The notes under the pieces are model-generated. The model had not been told where the DNA came from. It did not search any database and worked only from the letters and a program-made list of their open reading frames with translations. A DNA stretch of 64,000 nucleotides. Origin: UMGS1279 sp045540715 (lineage in GTDB: Bacteria; Bacillota; Clostridia; Oscillospirales; Acutalibacteraceae). Made by a program: the position numbers and the translations under genes. Location: contig JAZQHT010000016.1 of NCBI GenBank assembly GCA_045540715.1, forward strand, positions 167,871-231,870, given 5' to 3'. Positions 42,990 to 52,425 of the stretch are shown here, one piece after another; positions within the stretch are counted from its first letter, which is position 1, and every line of letters starts with the position of its first letter.

Positions 42990-43928
42990 ATGAACGAATT
43001 TGAAAACCAAGTAACTCCAAACGAAACACCGGTTGAACCAACTCCAGTTACTGAACCGGTTGCTCCCGTAGAACCAACTCCAGTTGCAGAACCTGTGGCA
43101 CCTGTTGAACCAACACCGGTAGTTCCGGTTGCAGAACCAGTAGTTCCTGTTGAACAAGCCTACATGCCGGTTATGGACCCTGCTTTACAATATACTTACG
43201 AGCCCGCTCCACAACCAAAGAAAAAACCAATTAAAACCATCATTACAATTTTAATAATCGTTTTATCTTTAGTTGTAGTTGGTGTATTAGGTTATTTTAT
43301 TTACGATGCTGTTACCAACACCCCTGAAAAAGCTGTTGAATTATTAGAAGATTTTGCAAATGATTTATCAGAAGAAGGCTGGATCAATAATACAGCAAAA
43401 ATACGTAACGGCTTTGCCGAAAAAGAAACAGAAGAACTTTTTAAAATTATAAAAAAATCTGAAATATACGACGAGCTAGAAGATTTAGAAGAATATCTTG
43501 CTGAAGGTATTGAAGATAATTATGGCGATGATTTTAAAATTAGTATAAAAGTTACTGATAAAGATAGATTAGATAAAGACGACCTAAAAGATTTTAGAGA
43601 TGACCTAAGAGATTTTGCTGATGATTTAGATGAAATTATCGACAGAGCTGAAGAAGACGGTTTAGACGATATAGCTGACGAAGGTTTTGATGGCAATATG
43701 TCTAAAGCTAAAAAACTTATCAGATGTTTAGAAGATTTACGCGACGTATATAAAAAAGCCAAGGTAACAGATGGTTACGAAGTAGAGGTTGAAGCAACAA
43801 TTACCGGTGACGAATTAGACGAAGACATAGAAAATGAAACCAGTTTTAACGTTTATAAAATAAATGGCAGATGGGTTATTGATACAGTAGCTTTATCCAA
43901 TGCATTTGCTTTTAACCAGGTAGGTTAA
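42990..43928 (+). CDS. Membrane-anchored acidic surface protein with Pro-rich N-terminus (paralogue 2)
   Basis: The start at ATG 42990 (MNEFENQ) is chosen by comparison with the two related genes; GGTGA precedes it. 312 aa. A Pro/Glu/Val repeat segment (PVEPTPVAEPVAPV) is followed by a basic stop, one membrane helix (about residues 80-103) and an acidic helical domain with KDDLKDFRDDLRDFADD, ending YKINGRW. The membrane region is almost identical in DNA to that of paralogue 3, so duplication is recent. Confidence 0.75.
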   Translation: MNEFENQVTPNETPVEPTPVTEPVAPVEPTPVAEPVAPVEPTPVVPVAEPVVPVEQAYMPVMDPALQYTYEPAPQPKKKPIKTIITILIIVLSLVVVGVLGYFIYDAVTNTPEKAVELLEDFANDLSEEGWINNTAKIRNGFAEKETEELFKIIKKSEIYDELEDLEEYLAEGIEDNYGDDFKISIKVTDKDRLDKDDLKDFRDDLRDFADDLDEIIDRAEEDGLDDIADEGFDGNMSKAKKLIRCLEDLRDVYKKAKVTDGYEVEVEATITGDELDEDIENETSFNVYKINGRWVIDTVALSNAFAFNQVG

Positions 43929-43935
43929 TTTTAAC

Positions 43936-43968
43936 AAAAGCACCAAAGAATTTTTGGTGCTTTTTATT
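43936..43968 (+). terminator. Intrinsic terminator
   Basis: AAAAGCACCAAA pairs with TTTGGTGCTTTT, followed by a T-rich tail. Confidence 0.88.
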
Positions 43969-43979
43969 TTACAAATCCG

Positions 43980-44008
43980 TTGCACCATAGAAGTTAATAT
44001 GATATAAT
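43980..44008 (+). promoter_or_regulatory. Sigma-A promoter, shared form (copy 2)
   Basis: TTGCAC (43980-43985), a 17-base spacer, TATAAT (44003-44008). Confidence 0.78.
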
Positions 44009-44028
44009 CATTTTAATACATGGAAAGG

Positions 44029-44044
44029 GCAAGAATTTTCTTGC
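44029..44044 (+). promoter_or_regulatory. Leader palindrome (copy 2)
   Basis: GCAAGAATTTTCTTGC, an inverted repeat 14 bases before the ATG. Confidence 0.6.
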
Positions 44045-44057
44045 GATGGTGAAAATT

Positions 44058-45059
44058 ATGAACGAATTTGAAAACCAAGTAACTCCAAACGAAACACCGG
44101 TAGAACCAACTCCGGTTGCAGAACCGGTTGCTCCCGTAGAACCAACTCCTGTTGCAGAACCGGTTGCTCCCGTAGAACCAACTCCTGTTGCAGAACCAGT
44201 GGCACCTGTTGAACCAACACCGGTAGTTCCGGTTGCAGAACCGGTTGCACCTGTTGAACCAGTTGCACCTGTTGAACAAACTTATGCACCTTCTATTGAC
44301 CCCGCTTTGCAATATGCTTATGAACCCGCTCCACAACCAAAGAAAAAACCAATTAAAACCATCATTACAATTTTAATAATCGTTTTATCTTTAGTAATTG
44401 TTGGCCTTGCAGGTTATTTTATTTATGATGCTGTAACAAATACTCCAGAAAAAGCTGTTTCATTTTTAGAAGAAAATGCAAATGCAAAAAGTTATGAAGA
44501 CATTTTAGAACTTAAATTAAAAGCACGTAATGGTTTTGCTCAAAAAGAAATGAAAGAACTAACCGACTTATTCAAAAAGACCGAAGACTATGAAGACAGA
44601 ATAGAAAATATGGAAGATTTATACGAAGAATACATCGAAAACAGAGAAACCACTTACGGCGACGATTATGAAGTTCATTACGTTGTTACAGATAAAGACA
44701 AACTAGATAAAGACGATTTAAAAGATTTTAGAGACAAATTAAGAGATCTTGCAGATGATATTGACGAAACCGTTGAAGAAGCCGAAGATTATGATCCTGA
44801 TGATTGGGAAGATTTTGCAGATGATATTGGTTTTGACGGTGATAAATCTAAAGCAAAACAATTTATTAAAATTGCAGAAAAATTACAAAAAGTTTATAAA
44901 TCTGCAAAGGTTACAGATGGCTACGAAGTAACTATTGAAACAAGAATAACCGGTAGCGAAATAGACGAACCTATTGAAGACGAAATTGAAGTAAGAGTGT
45001 TTAAAATAAACGGCAGATGGGTTTTAGAAAGCGTTGCTACTTCTGTAAGTTATTATTAA
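44058..45059 (+). CDS. Membrane-anchored acidic surface protein with expanded Pro-rich repeat (paralogue 3)
   Basis: The start at ATG 44058 is chosen as for paralogue 2; 333 aa. The N-terminus has three full VEPTPVAEPVAP repeats plus partial ones, then one membrane helix (about residues 97-120) and an acidic helical domain with KDDLKDFRDKLRDLADD, ending FKINGRW. The Pro-rich segment is longer than in paralogue 2. The repeat lies on the cytoplasmic side if the single helix is a type II anchor. Confidence 0.75.
   Translation: MNEFENQVTPNETPVEPTPVAEPVAPVEPTPVAEPVAPVEPTPVAEPVAPVEPTPVVPVAEPVAPVEPVAPVEQTYAPSIDPALQYAYEPAPQPKKKPIKTIITILIIVLSLVIVGLAGYFIYDAVTNTPEKAVSFLEENANAKSYEDILELKLKARNGFAQKEMKELTDLFKKTEDYEDRIENMEDLYEEYIENRETTYGDDYEVHYVVTDKDKLDKDDLKDFRDKLRDLADDIDETVEEAEDYDPDDWEDFADDIGFDGDKSKAKQFIKIAEKLQKVYKSAKVTDGYEVTIETRITGSEIDEPIEDEIEVRVFKINGRWVLESVATSVSYY
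44100..44207 (+). repeat. Three tandem 36-bp repeats
   Basis: Units at 44100-44135, 44136-44171 and 44172-44207 each encode VEPTPVAEPVAP; units 1 and 2 differ by one base. This is an in-frame coding repeat that can expand or shrink. Confidence 0.9.
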
Positions 45060-45064
45060 AAAGC

Positions 45065-45096
45065 AATCTCCAACCAATTGGTTGGAGATTTTTTAT
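45065..45096 (+). terminator. Intrinsic terminator
   Basis: AATCTCCAACCAA pairs with TTGGTTGGAGATT, followed by a T-run. Confidence 0.9.
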
Positions 45097-45108
45097 GTAA
45101 TAAAAGCA

Positions 45109-45137
45109 TTGCAACTTAAATATTACTGTGATATAAT
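45109..45137 (+). promoter_or_regulatory. Sigma-A promoter, shared form (copy 3)
   Basis: TTGCAA (45109-45114), a 17-base spacer, TATAAT (45132-45137). Confidence 0.78.
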
Positions 45138-45158
45138 TAATTTATCAAAGGGAAAGGC

Positions 45159-45174
45159 GCAAGAATATTCTTGC
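45159..45174 (+). promoter_or_regulatory. Leader palindrome (copy 3)
   Basis: GCAAGAATATTCTTGC is a perfect palindrome 13 bases before the ATG. Confidence 0.6.
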
Positions 45175-45187
45175 GAGGGTGAATTTT

Positions 45188-46933
45188 ATGAGCGAATTTG
45201 ATAATCAAAACAACCTAAACGAAACCGAACCTACACCGGTAGAAACCCCTGCTGAAGCAGTAGCAGAACCGGTTGTTGAAATACCGGCAGAAGCAGTAAC
45301 TGAACCCGTTGCAGAAGTACCCGCAGAAACCGTTTCTGAAGGTTTTGCACAAGTTGAATTTGATGCTCCTAAAAAGGCTAAAAAAGGCAAAAAAGGCGTA
45401 AAAATTCTTATTATTGTTGTTGCAATTCTTGCAGTTTTAGGTATTTTAGCCGGTATTTTCTTTGATGCAATCGTTGGTTTTTACTATGCAACTTTTGCAC
45501 CTGCAGAAGATTACTTTAAATACGTTGAATATAATACTTTTAGCAAATACGTTGACGATATTTCTGAAGCATACGGTAACGTTAAAAAGGCATATACTGA
45601 AGATATGGCTTCAGAAACAGAGCTAAAAGTCACATTATCAGAAACAGGTAAAGATTTAATTAAAGATTACGTTGGTTTAGATTTAGGTTGGTTGAATAGC
45701 ATTAGCATTGATGGTTCAACCAACGTTAACGATGGCAAGCAAGCTATAAGCGCAAACCTAAAATTATCTGACAAAACAATTTTAAGTGCCGACCTTATTG
45801 CTGATATGGCTGCAAGCAAAATGTATATGGCAATAACCAATCTAAGCAACAAATACGTTGAATTACCACTAGTTCAAGGCTCTCAATACGGCGATTATAA
45901 TGCAAACGTACAACAAAATATGATGAAAGCCTTTACAAGTGAAGGCTTTTGGGAAAAAACTCCCGATAAAGAAAAGGTTAATGAAATCATCAATAAATAT
46001 CTAAAGATTGCTTTAGAAGAAATTGACGACGTTAAAAAAGATACAAAGACTTTAGAAGTTAACGGCGTAAAACAAAAAGTTACAGTATTAAAAGTAACAG
46101 TTACTGAAGAAACTGTTGTAAAAATGACTGAAGCTGTTTTAAAAGAATTCAAAAAAGATAAAGAAATTAAAGGCATTATAGAAGACGTTTTAAACGCTAT
46201 CGTTGATGAATTAGACACAGGTGCTGACGTTGACGAAGTTGTAGATGAACTATACGATATGGTTGATGAAGCCATTGATGATATTAAAGACATCGACTAT
46301 GATGACGACGAAGAATTATTCGTTCTTAAAGACTACGTTAACTCTAAACACGAAGTTATTGGCCGTAATTTAGAAGTTGACGGCGAAGAAATCGAATATA
46401 TGACCTTAACAAAGGGCAAAAAGGTTGCATTTAAAGCCGAAATGGATGGTCTAGAAATCGATGGTGAAGGCACCAAAGCCGGCGACCTATTAAATATGGA
46501 TTACACCGTTACAGTTGCAGATGTTGACGTTTTAGAAATGAGCGTTGAAAACTATAACGAAAAAACCGCTAAAGAAGGCTATATTAACGGTAAAGTAACA
46601 ATTAGACCTACAAAAGACCTTCTAGAAAGAGCTCTTGATAGCTCAACTGCAAGCCAAGTTGCATTATTAGAACCCGGTATTAGCATTGAACTAAACAACA
46701 CCGAAAACGGCGGCGACTTTAGTATTGAATTATTAACCCACGACACAGCATTATTAACAATTGCTTCAAGCGGCAAAACAGTTGCATCTTCTGAAATTGA
46801 TATCCCAAGCAATACAGTTGATTCTTACGAGTGGTCTTCTTCATTAGACATTACAAAGATTATTACTGCGTTACAAGAAGCGGGCGTTCCTAGTGAGTAT
46901 CTAAACTTATTAAGTTACTATATGTATTATTAA
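45188..46933 (+). CDS. Large membrane-anchored surface protein (paralogue 4, ABC-linked)
   Basis: The start at ATG 45188 (MSEFDNQ) follows GAGGGTGA; 581 aa. It has a Pro/Glu/Ala-rich N-terminus (EAVAEPVVEIPAEAV), a basic patch, one membrane helix (about 72-94) and a large extracellular domain of helices and strands rich in Asp and Glu. The N-terminal plan and the leader are shared with paralogues 2 and 3, but the outer domain is different. It precedes the ABC exporter genes, with an internal terminator between. Confidence 0.75.
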   Translation: MSEFDNQNNLNETEPTPVETPAEAVAEPVVEIPAEAVTEPVAEVPAETVSEGFAQVEFDAPKKAKKGKKGVKILIIVVAILAVLGILAGIFFDAIVGFYYATFAPAEDYFKYVEYNTFSKYVDDISEAYGNVKKAYTEDMASETELKVTLSETGKDLIKDYVGLDLGWLNSISIDGSTNVNDGKQAISANLKLSDKTILSADLIADMAASKMYMAITNLSNKYVELPLVQGSQYGDYNANVQQNMMKAFTSEGFWEKTPDKEKVNEIINKYLKIALEEIDDVKKDTKTLEVNGVKQKVTVLKVTVTEETVVKMTEAVLKEFKKDKEIKGIIEDVLNAIVDELDTGADVDEVVDELYDMVDEAIDDIKDIDYDDDEELFVLKDYVNSKHEVIGRNLEVDGEEIEYMTLTKGKKVAFKAEMDGLEIDGEGTKAGDLLNMDYTVTVADVDVLEMSVENYNEKTAKEGYINGKVTIRPTKDLLERALDSSTASQVALLEPGISIELNNTENGGDFSIELLTHDTALLTIASSGKTVASSEIDIPSNTVDSYEWSSSLDITKIITALQEAGVPSEYLNLLSYYMYY

Positions 46934-46942
46934 AACCTTTCT

Positions 46943-46980
46943 CACGGCGCCGATTATATTAAATCGGCGCTGTGGTTTTT
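46943..46980 (+). terminator. Terminator between the surface protein and ABC genes
   Basis: CACGGCGCCGATT pairs with AATCGGCGCTGTG, followed by GTTTTT. The ABC ribosome site begins one base later, so it may act as a partial attenuator. Confidence 0.75.
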
Positions 46981-46992
46981 AGGAGACAAGTT

Positions 46993-47661
46993 ATGGAAAT
47001 AAATATCAAGGGCATAAGCAAGAAATACGGTTTTAAACGAGTGCTTAAAAATATTGAACTAACCGCTACAAGCGGAAAGTGTATTGGCATTTTAGGGGGC
47101 AACGGTTGTGGCAAATCAACCTTGCTTTCTATTCTTGCAGGTATTCAACCAGCCGATAGCGGAGAATTTTTATATGAAGGTAAAAACCTTTTTAAATATA
47201 AAAAACAACGTTCAAAACTTATAGGTTACGTTCCGCAAGGTACCCCACTTATAGAAGAACTTTCTTGTAAAGATAATCTGCTTTTATGGTATAGCAGAAA
47301 AGAAATGAAAGAATCTTTAAATAACGGCGTTTTAAAAATGCTCTCTGTTGGCGACTTTCTAAAAACACCCGTTAACAAAATGTCGGGTGGTATGAAAAAA
47401 AGACTTTCTATTGGTTGCGCCCTTGCTAAAAAACCGCCAATTCTTATTTTAGACGAACCCATGTCTGCATTAGACCTTGCTTGTAAACAAGATATTTCAA
47501 ACTATATTTTAAAACACAAACAAGAAGGCGGCATTGTTTTAATGGCCACCCACGATATTATTGAAATTGAACTTTGCGACGAGTGGTTTGTAATGAGAAA
47601 CGGTGTATTACACCAAATTGAATACACCGGCAATATTGAAAGCATTGTAAAGGAACTATAA
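46993..47661 (+). CDS. ABC exporter ATPase
   Basis: The protein has 222 aa; AGGAG (46981-46985) precedes ATG 46993. Walker A is GGNGCGKS, the signature KMSGGMKKRLSIG, Walker B LILDEPMSALD and the H-loop ATHD. It powers the two ABC-2 type permeases that follow at spacings of 1 and 4 bases. The substrate is unknown; the nearby anchored surface proteins are one candidate link. Confidence 0.9.
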   Translation: MEINIKGISKKYGFKRVLKNIELTATSGKCIGILGGNGCGKSTLLSILAGIQPADSGEFLYEGKNLFKYKKQRSKLIGYVPQGTPLIEELSCKDNLLLWYSRKEMKESLNNGVLKMLSVGDFLKTPVNKMSGGMKKRLSIGCALAKKPPILILDEPMSALDLACKQDISNYILKHKQEGGIVLMATHDIIEIELCDEWFVMRNGVLHQIEYTGNIESIVKEL

Positions 47662-47662
47662 T

Positions 47663-48886
47663 ATGAAAAAGTATTTTGGTTTGCAGTTAAAACGTGCTGT
47701 TAAAATACTTCCTTACGTGTTTTTAATATTGTTAGTAACCCTTCTTTCGTTGCTTATAATAGCAACGGGGTTAGCACAAAAAGATGCAACCAGCGAAGAA
47801 AACACACGTTTTAAAATTGCCATTACGGGCGATACAAGCGGTCAGTACGTTCAGTTAGGACTTACTGCATTACAGACTTTCGACGATTCGCGCTTTTCTA
47901 TTGAAATAATAGAACTTACAGAAGACGAAGCAAGACGTCAGATAAAAGCGGGTAAGATTTCCGCTTTTGTAATTTTACCGCCCGATTTTATTGAACGCGC
48001 CATATATGGCGACGTTGACACCGCTACTTACGTTACAACAGCTGGCGCACAAAACGTTGTTGTAATGTTTAAAAACGAAATTACCACCCTTATTACCAAT
48101 ATGGTAGTTTATAGCGAAAAGGGTGTTTATGCCGTTGATGAGGCCTATAAACAAAACGACCTTACAAAAGACAAATATAAGCACATAAATAATTTATCGG
48201 TTGAATATGCCAATATTATTTTTTCGCGCAGTAACGTTTACGTTGTTGACGAACTAGGTATTTCTACCGGTGTAGATGAACTTGAATATTATGTTTGCGC
48301 CTTTGCCGTTATATTATTAACGCTTATTGGTGTTGCTTTTGCAACGGTTTACGTTAAATCTGATTATGCACTGCCAAAACTTTTAATATCTAAACGCTCG
48401 TCAATATTCTCGCAAATTTTAAGCGAATATTTGGCGCACTTTTTAAGTATGATTATACTTTTAATTTCATTAGTGGGCGTTGTTGTTTTGGGTGCTACAG
48501 CAATGCGTTTAAATATTAACTTTAATTTAAACGAACTAATTAGCTTATTATTAAGATTAGTACCCGTTGTTCTTATGATTTCGGCATTTAATATTTTAGT
48601 ATTCGAAATCTCAAGCAATATCGTAACGGCAATACTACTTCACTTTTTTAGCTGTATTGCTCAACTTTACGTTTCGGGTTGTTTCTATCCTGTATATGCA
48701 CTGCCGGTTGGTATTCAAAAAATATCTTCCTATCTTCCTTGCGGGGTTGCAAGAGAATATTTAGAAGGCAGTTTTTTAGCAGAAGCAAGGTTAGAAAAAC
48801 TTGCGGTTTTATTGGGCTTTGCCTTAGTTTTCTTCTGTGTAGCAGTTTTAACAAGAAAACACAAGGTTTTAAGGGAAAGCAGGTGA
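47663..48886 (+). CDS. ABC-2 type permease, first subunit
   Basis: The protein has 407 aa and starts one base after the ATPase. One N-terminal membrane helix (about 13-35), a large extracellular domain (about 40-210) and five C-terminal helices match the YhgE/ABC-2 export plan. It probably forms a heterodimer with the next gene's product. Confidence 0.85.
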   Translation: MKKYFGLQLKRAVKILPYVFLILLVTLLSLLIIATGLAQKDATSEENTRFKIAITGDTSGQYVQLGLTALQTFDDSRFSIEIIELTEDEARRQIKAGKISAFVILPPDFIERAIYGDVDTATYVTTAGAQNVVVMFKNEITTLITNMVVYSEKGVYAVDEAYKQNDLTKDKYKHINNLSVEYANIIFSRSNVYVVDELGISTGVDELEYYVCAFAVILLTLIGVAFATVYVKSDYALPKLLISKRSSIFSQILSEYLAHFLSMIILLISLVGVVVLGATAMRLNINFNLNELISLLLRLVPVVLMISAFNILVFEISSNIVTAILLHFFSCIAQLYVSGCFYPVYALPVGIQKISSYLPCGVAREYLEGSFLAEARLEKLAVLLGFALVFFCVAVLTRKHKVLRESR

Positions 48887-48890
48887 CGTT

Positions 48891-50021
48891 ATGCTGAAAT
48901 TATTAAAATGGTTTATTATGCTTAACAAACGCCTTTATAAAAAAATAGCCTTTATTGCAATTTTAATTATAGTTCCGGTTTGCGTTTTAGCATTGAATTT
49001 TGCGGCCGAACAACAGTCGGGCTTTTTAAAAATTTGCTTGGCGCAACAAAACCCAAACGATGCAATTTCTAAAGAGGTTATAAACGACTTTTTAAAGGAA
49101 GACTCTTTAATTCATTTTACCTATGAGGCAAATCCTCAAAAGGCTTTAGAAAATGTTAAAAACGGCTCGTGCGATGCTGTTTGGATGTTTAATGCAAACA
49201 CAAAAGCACAAATTGACAAGTTTATAGATAGCCGCAATAAAAAAGATGCGGCGGTGCAGGTTATTGTTAGAGAACAAACCGTTCTTACAAGGCTTTCACA
49301 AGAAAAGCTAAGTTCGGCTATGTATAAATATTGCACCGAAGAAGCTTTTATAAACTATATGAAAAACAACGTTATAGAGCTTAAAGATATAGACGATGCT
49401 ACCTTTAAGAAATATTATAACGACGTTGCAATTAGCGATGAACTTTTTAAAATTGAAAATATAGATGCCTTTAAACAAACAACCGGCAATTATATGACTG
49501 CCCCCATTAGAGGCATTTTAGCAGTTTTAATATTACTGGCTTCTGCTGCTGCAACAATGTTTTATATGCAAGACGATAAAAACGGAACCTTCTCTTTAGT
49601 TAAAGAAACCAAAAAGCCGTTTGTTGCCTTTTTCTGCGTTTTAATTGCAACTTTAAACGTTGCAGCGGTAAGTTTAATTACCTTATTCGCTTCGAAATTA
49701 AGCACCAATATTTTTAAAGAAATAGTCTGCATTTTGTTATATTCAGTTTGCAGTACGGCGTTTTGTTTACTTTTAAAACAAATTTTATTTAACGTAAAAA
49801 TTTATGGTGCGGCGCTTCCTGTTGTAATTGTGATAATGCTTGCAATTTGCCCCATATTTATTGGTTCAGAAAAGGGTTGGAACCTACTTCCGCCAACCTA
49901 TTATATTTTCTCGTTATACGATAACGGCTATTTATTAAATATGGCAATATTTACTTTTATACTACTTGCACTAACGGCATTATTAGAGTTTATAAAAAAT
50001 AAAATTAAAATCAGCTTATAA
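48891..50021 (+). CDS. ABC-2 type permease, second subunit
   Basis: The protein has 376 aa behind AGGTGA. Like its neighbour it has one N-terminal helix, an extracellular domain (about 40-205) and a C-terminal bundle of helices. It closes the ABC unit before a terminator at 50032. Confidence 0.85.
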   Translation: MLKLLKWFIMLNKRLYKKIAFIAILIIVPVCVLALNFAAEQQSGFLKICLAQQNPNDAISKEVINDFLKEDSLIHFTYEANPQKALENVKNGSCDAVWMFNANTKAQIDKFIDSRNKKDAAVQVIVREQTVLTRLSQEKLSSAMYKYCTEEAFINYMKNNVIELKDIDDATFKKYYNDVAISDELFKIENIDAFKQTTGNYMTAPIRGILAVLILLASAAATMFYMQDDKNGTFSLVKETKKPFVAFFCVLIATLNVAAVSLITLFASKLSTNIFKEIVCILLYSVCSTAFCLLLKQILFNVKIYGAALPVVIVIMLAICPIFIGSEKGWNLLPPTYYIFSLYDNGYLLNMAIFTFILLALTALLEFIKNKIKISL

Positions 50022-50031
50022 GTAAAAAAAT

Positions 50032-50057
50032 AACCCCGATTTTTCGGGGCTATTTTT
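50032..50057. terminator. Bidirectional terminator
   Basis: CCCCGA pairs with TCGGGG around TTTT, flanked by A-rich and T-rich tracts. It serves the ABC genes and metA. Confidence 0.8.
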
Positions 50058-50973
50058 ATTTAATATCAGAAATATTATATGGTGTGGTTTGGTAAACAAA
50101 GTAGTTTAGCCAGTTAGAGAAAAGTAGATTTGCGTGACTGCGCCAAGAAACAATAGGATCTTTTGTTTCATCATCATTTGGGAAGTAGTTTTGTGGTAGT
50201 GCGGTGCCAAGACCTGCCGCTTTATCACGCAAATATTCGTTTTTAAGGGTGTCGCGGTCGTACTCGCTATGTCCCGTTACAAAGAACTGACGGTATTTTG
50301 GAGCATATACTGCGTAAACGCCCGTCTCTTTTGAAGAAGCCAAAATTTTAAGATCTTCGTTTTCTTCAATTTGTTTTGTAGAAACGGTGGTGTATCTGCT
50401 TTGCGGAACGTTAAAAACATCGTCAAAACCGCGAAGAAGCATTGACTGTTTATAATCAACGTTGGTTTTAAAAACACCAAAAAGCTTTTCGGGTAGCATT
50501 TCTTTATTAATGCCGTGGTGGTAATAAAGACCAGCCTGAGCGCCCCAACAAATGTGTAAGGTGCTATGAACGTGGGTTTTACTCCACTCCATAATGGTTG
50601 CTAGTTCTTCCCAATATTCAACCTCTTCAAACTCCATTTTTTCAACGGGAGCACCGGTAATAATCATACCGTCAAAGGTTTGGTCTTTAATATCGTCAAA
50701 CACCTTATAAAATGCAAATAAATGCTCTTTGGAAATATTTTTAGATTCGTGGCTTTTGGTGTGCAAAAACTCAAGTTCTACCTGTAAAGGTGAATTGCCA
50801 AGAAGACGTGAAAACTGTGTTTCTGTTTCAATCTTTTTGGGCATTAGATTTAAAACCAGAATTTTTAAAGGACGTATATCCTGTGTAATTGCTCTGGTTT
50901 CGGTCATTGCAAAAATATTTTCATCCGCCAAAATTTTAACGGCTGGTAAATCATTAGGAATTTTAATTGGCAT
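50056..50973 (-). CDS. metA: Homoserine O-acetyltransferase (MetA family)
   Basis: The protein has 305 aa. The nucleophile Cys142 is in HICWGAQAGLYYH and the catalytic His is in FVTGHSEYD. Glu at position 111 (APVEKMEFEEVEYW) is the residue linked in this family to acetyl-CoA rather than succinyl-CoA use. It makes O-acetylhomoserine for MetY, which is encoded 16 bases upstream on the same strand. Confidence 0.95.
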   Translation of the reverse strand: MPIKIPNDLPAVKILADENIFAMTETRAITQDIRPLKILVLNLMPKKIETETQFSRLLGNSPLQVELEFLHTKSHESKNISKEHLFAFYKVFDDIKDQTFDGMIITGAPVEKMEFEEVEYWEELATIMEWSKTHVHSTLHICWGAQAGLYYHHGINKEMLPEKLFGVFKTNVDYKQSMLLRGFDDVFNVPQSRYTTVSTKQIEENEDLKILASSKETGVYAVYAPKYRQFFVTGHSEYDRDTLKNEYLRDKAAGLGTALPQNYFPNDDETKDPIVSWRSHANLLFSNWLNYFVYQTTPYNISDIK

Positions 50974-50989
50974 AATTTTCTCTTTCTAA

Positions 50990-52270
50990 TTACATATTAT
51001 CAAGTGCTTGCTTAATGTCGGCAATAAGATCGTCAGCGCTTTCAATACCGCAAGAAAAACGAATAAGATCGGGGGCAACACCACAAGCAAGTAATTCATC
51101 GTCGTTCATTTGTCTATGTGTTGCGCTTGCAGGGTGCAAACAACAAGTACGTGCATCTGCAACGTGTGTTTCAATAGCGGCAAGACGAAGATTACCCATA
51201 AATTTTTCAGCAGCGGCTCTGCCACCTTTAACACCAAAGCTAACAACACCGCAAGAACCGTTAGGTAAATATTTTTTAGCTAGGTCGTAATATTTATCGC
51301 CCTCTAAATCGGGGTAGGTAACGTAAGCAATTCTGTCGTCAGATTTTAAGAACTTAGCAACTGCTAAACCGTTTTCGCAGTGTTTTTTCATCCTCAAATG
51401 TAGGCTTTCAAGACCTAGGTTTAAATAAAATGCGTTTTGTGGTGCTTGAATACAACCAAAATCGCGCATTAGTTGAGCGGTGGCTTTTGTAATAAATGCA
51501 CCTTCTAGGCCAAAACGTTCTGTGTAGGTTACCCCGTGATAGCTTTCGTCAGGTGTGCAAAGGCCAGGGAATTTATCAGGATATTTTGTCCAGTCAAATT
51601 TACCACTATCTACAATGCAACCGCCAACAGCAGCACCGTGGCCGTCCATATATTTTGTGGTTGAGTGTGTAACAATATCAGCACCAAATTCAAAAGGACG
51701 ACAGTTAACGGGGGTTGCAAAGGTGTTATCAATAATTAGCGGAACACCATGGCTGTGTGCAACCTCTGCCCACATTTCAATATCTAAAACCGTTAAAGCA
51801 GGGTTAGCAATTGTTTCGCCAAAAACTGCTTTTGTGTTTTCTTTAAATGCGGCAGAAAGCTCTTCTTTTGTTGCATCAGGAGAAACAAAAGTAAAGTCAA
51901 TGCCCATCCTTTTCATAGTAACGGCAAAAAGGTTATAAGTGCCGCCGTAAATTGAAGAAGATGACACAACGTGATCTCCCGAAGAAGCAATATTAAAAAC
52001 TGAGAAGAAACTTGCGGCTTGTCCCGAAGAGGTAAGCATAGCAGCAGTACCGCCTTCAAGTTCACAAATCTTTGCGGCAACGCTATCGTTAGTTGGGTTT
52101 TGTAGGCGTGTATAGAAATAACCCGAAGCCTCTAAATCAAAAAGTTTGCCCATATCGGCACTTGAATTGTATTTAAAGGTTGTGCTTTGAACAATTGGAA
52201 TTTGTCTGGGTTCACCATTGCTTGGTGTATAACCGCCTTGAACACATTTTGTTTCGATGTTTCTGCTCAT
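50990..52270 (-). CDS. metY: O-acetylhomoserine sulfhydrylase (MetY)
   Basis: The protein has 426 aa. It is a Cys/Met metabolism PLP enzyme: ETKCVQGGY at the N-terminus, YTRLQNPT, and the PLP lysine at 206 in THSTTKYMDGHG. It converts O-acetylhomoserine plus sulfide to homocysteine, using the product of metA. No S-box or T-box was recognised in the 52271-52425 upstream stretch. Confidence 0.95.
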   Translation of the reverse strand: MSRNIETKCVQGGYTPSNGEPRQIPIVQSTTFKYNSSADMGKLFDLEASGYFYTRLQNPTNDSVAAKICELEGGTAAMLTSSGQAASFFSVFNIASSGDHVVSSSSIYGGTYNLFAVTMKRMGIDFTFVSPDATKEELSAAFKENTKAVFGETIANPALTVLDIEMWAEVAHSHGVPLIIDNTFATPVNCRPFEFGADIVTHSTTKYMDGHGAAVGGCIVDSGKFDWTKYPDKFPGLCTPDESYHGVTYTERFGLEGAFITKATAQLMRDFGCIQAPQNAFYLNLGLESLHLRMKKHCENGLAVAKFLKSDDRIAYVTYPDLEGDKYYDLAKKYLPNGSCGVVSFGVKGGRAAAEKFMGNLRLAAIETHVADARTCCLHPASATHRQMNDDELLACGVAPDLIRFSCGIESADDLIADIKQALDNM

Positions 52271-52390
52271 TAAAAAGACTCCTTTTATATATAAATATAG
52301 TATAATTATTATTACTAGTTCAATTTTTATTTATAACATATAAACTATAAAAAGTCAAATTAAATACTATACAACAGAAAAAAATAGTGT

Positions 52391-52396
52391 TATAAT
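52391..52396 (+). promoter_or_regulatory. -10 box of dut
   Basis: TATAAT 35 bases before the ATG; a clear -35 was not found. Region 52271-52390 is AT-rich and holds the divergent metY promoter. Confidence 0.5.
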
Positions 52397-52425
52397 AAAC
52401 ACAATAATTATTACGGAGTTTATTT

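Noticed and set aside
44100..44280. CRISPR-like short repeats
   Set aside because: The 36-bp units are contiguous, have no spacers and encode an in-frame Pro-rich peptide.
44013..44336. Antisense frames rich in Asn, Arg, Cys and Phe, or Gln and Val, opposite the Pro-rich repeats
   Set aside because: These are by-products of the coding repeat read on the other strand; no ribosome site.
52271..52425. SAM riboswitch or T-box before metY
   Set aside because: The leader is short and AT-rich with no conserved stems or terminator/antiterminator pair.
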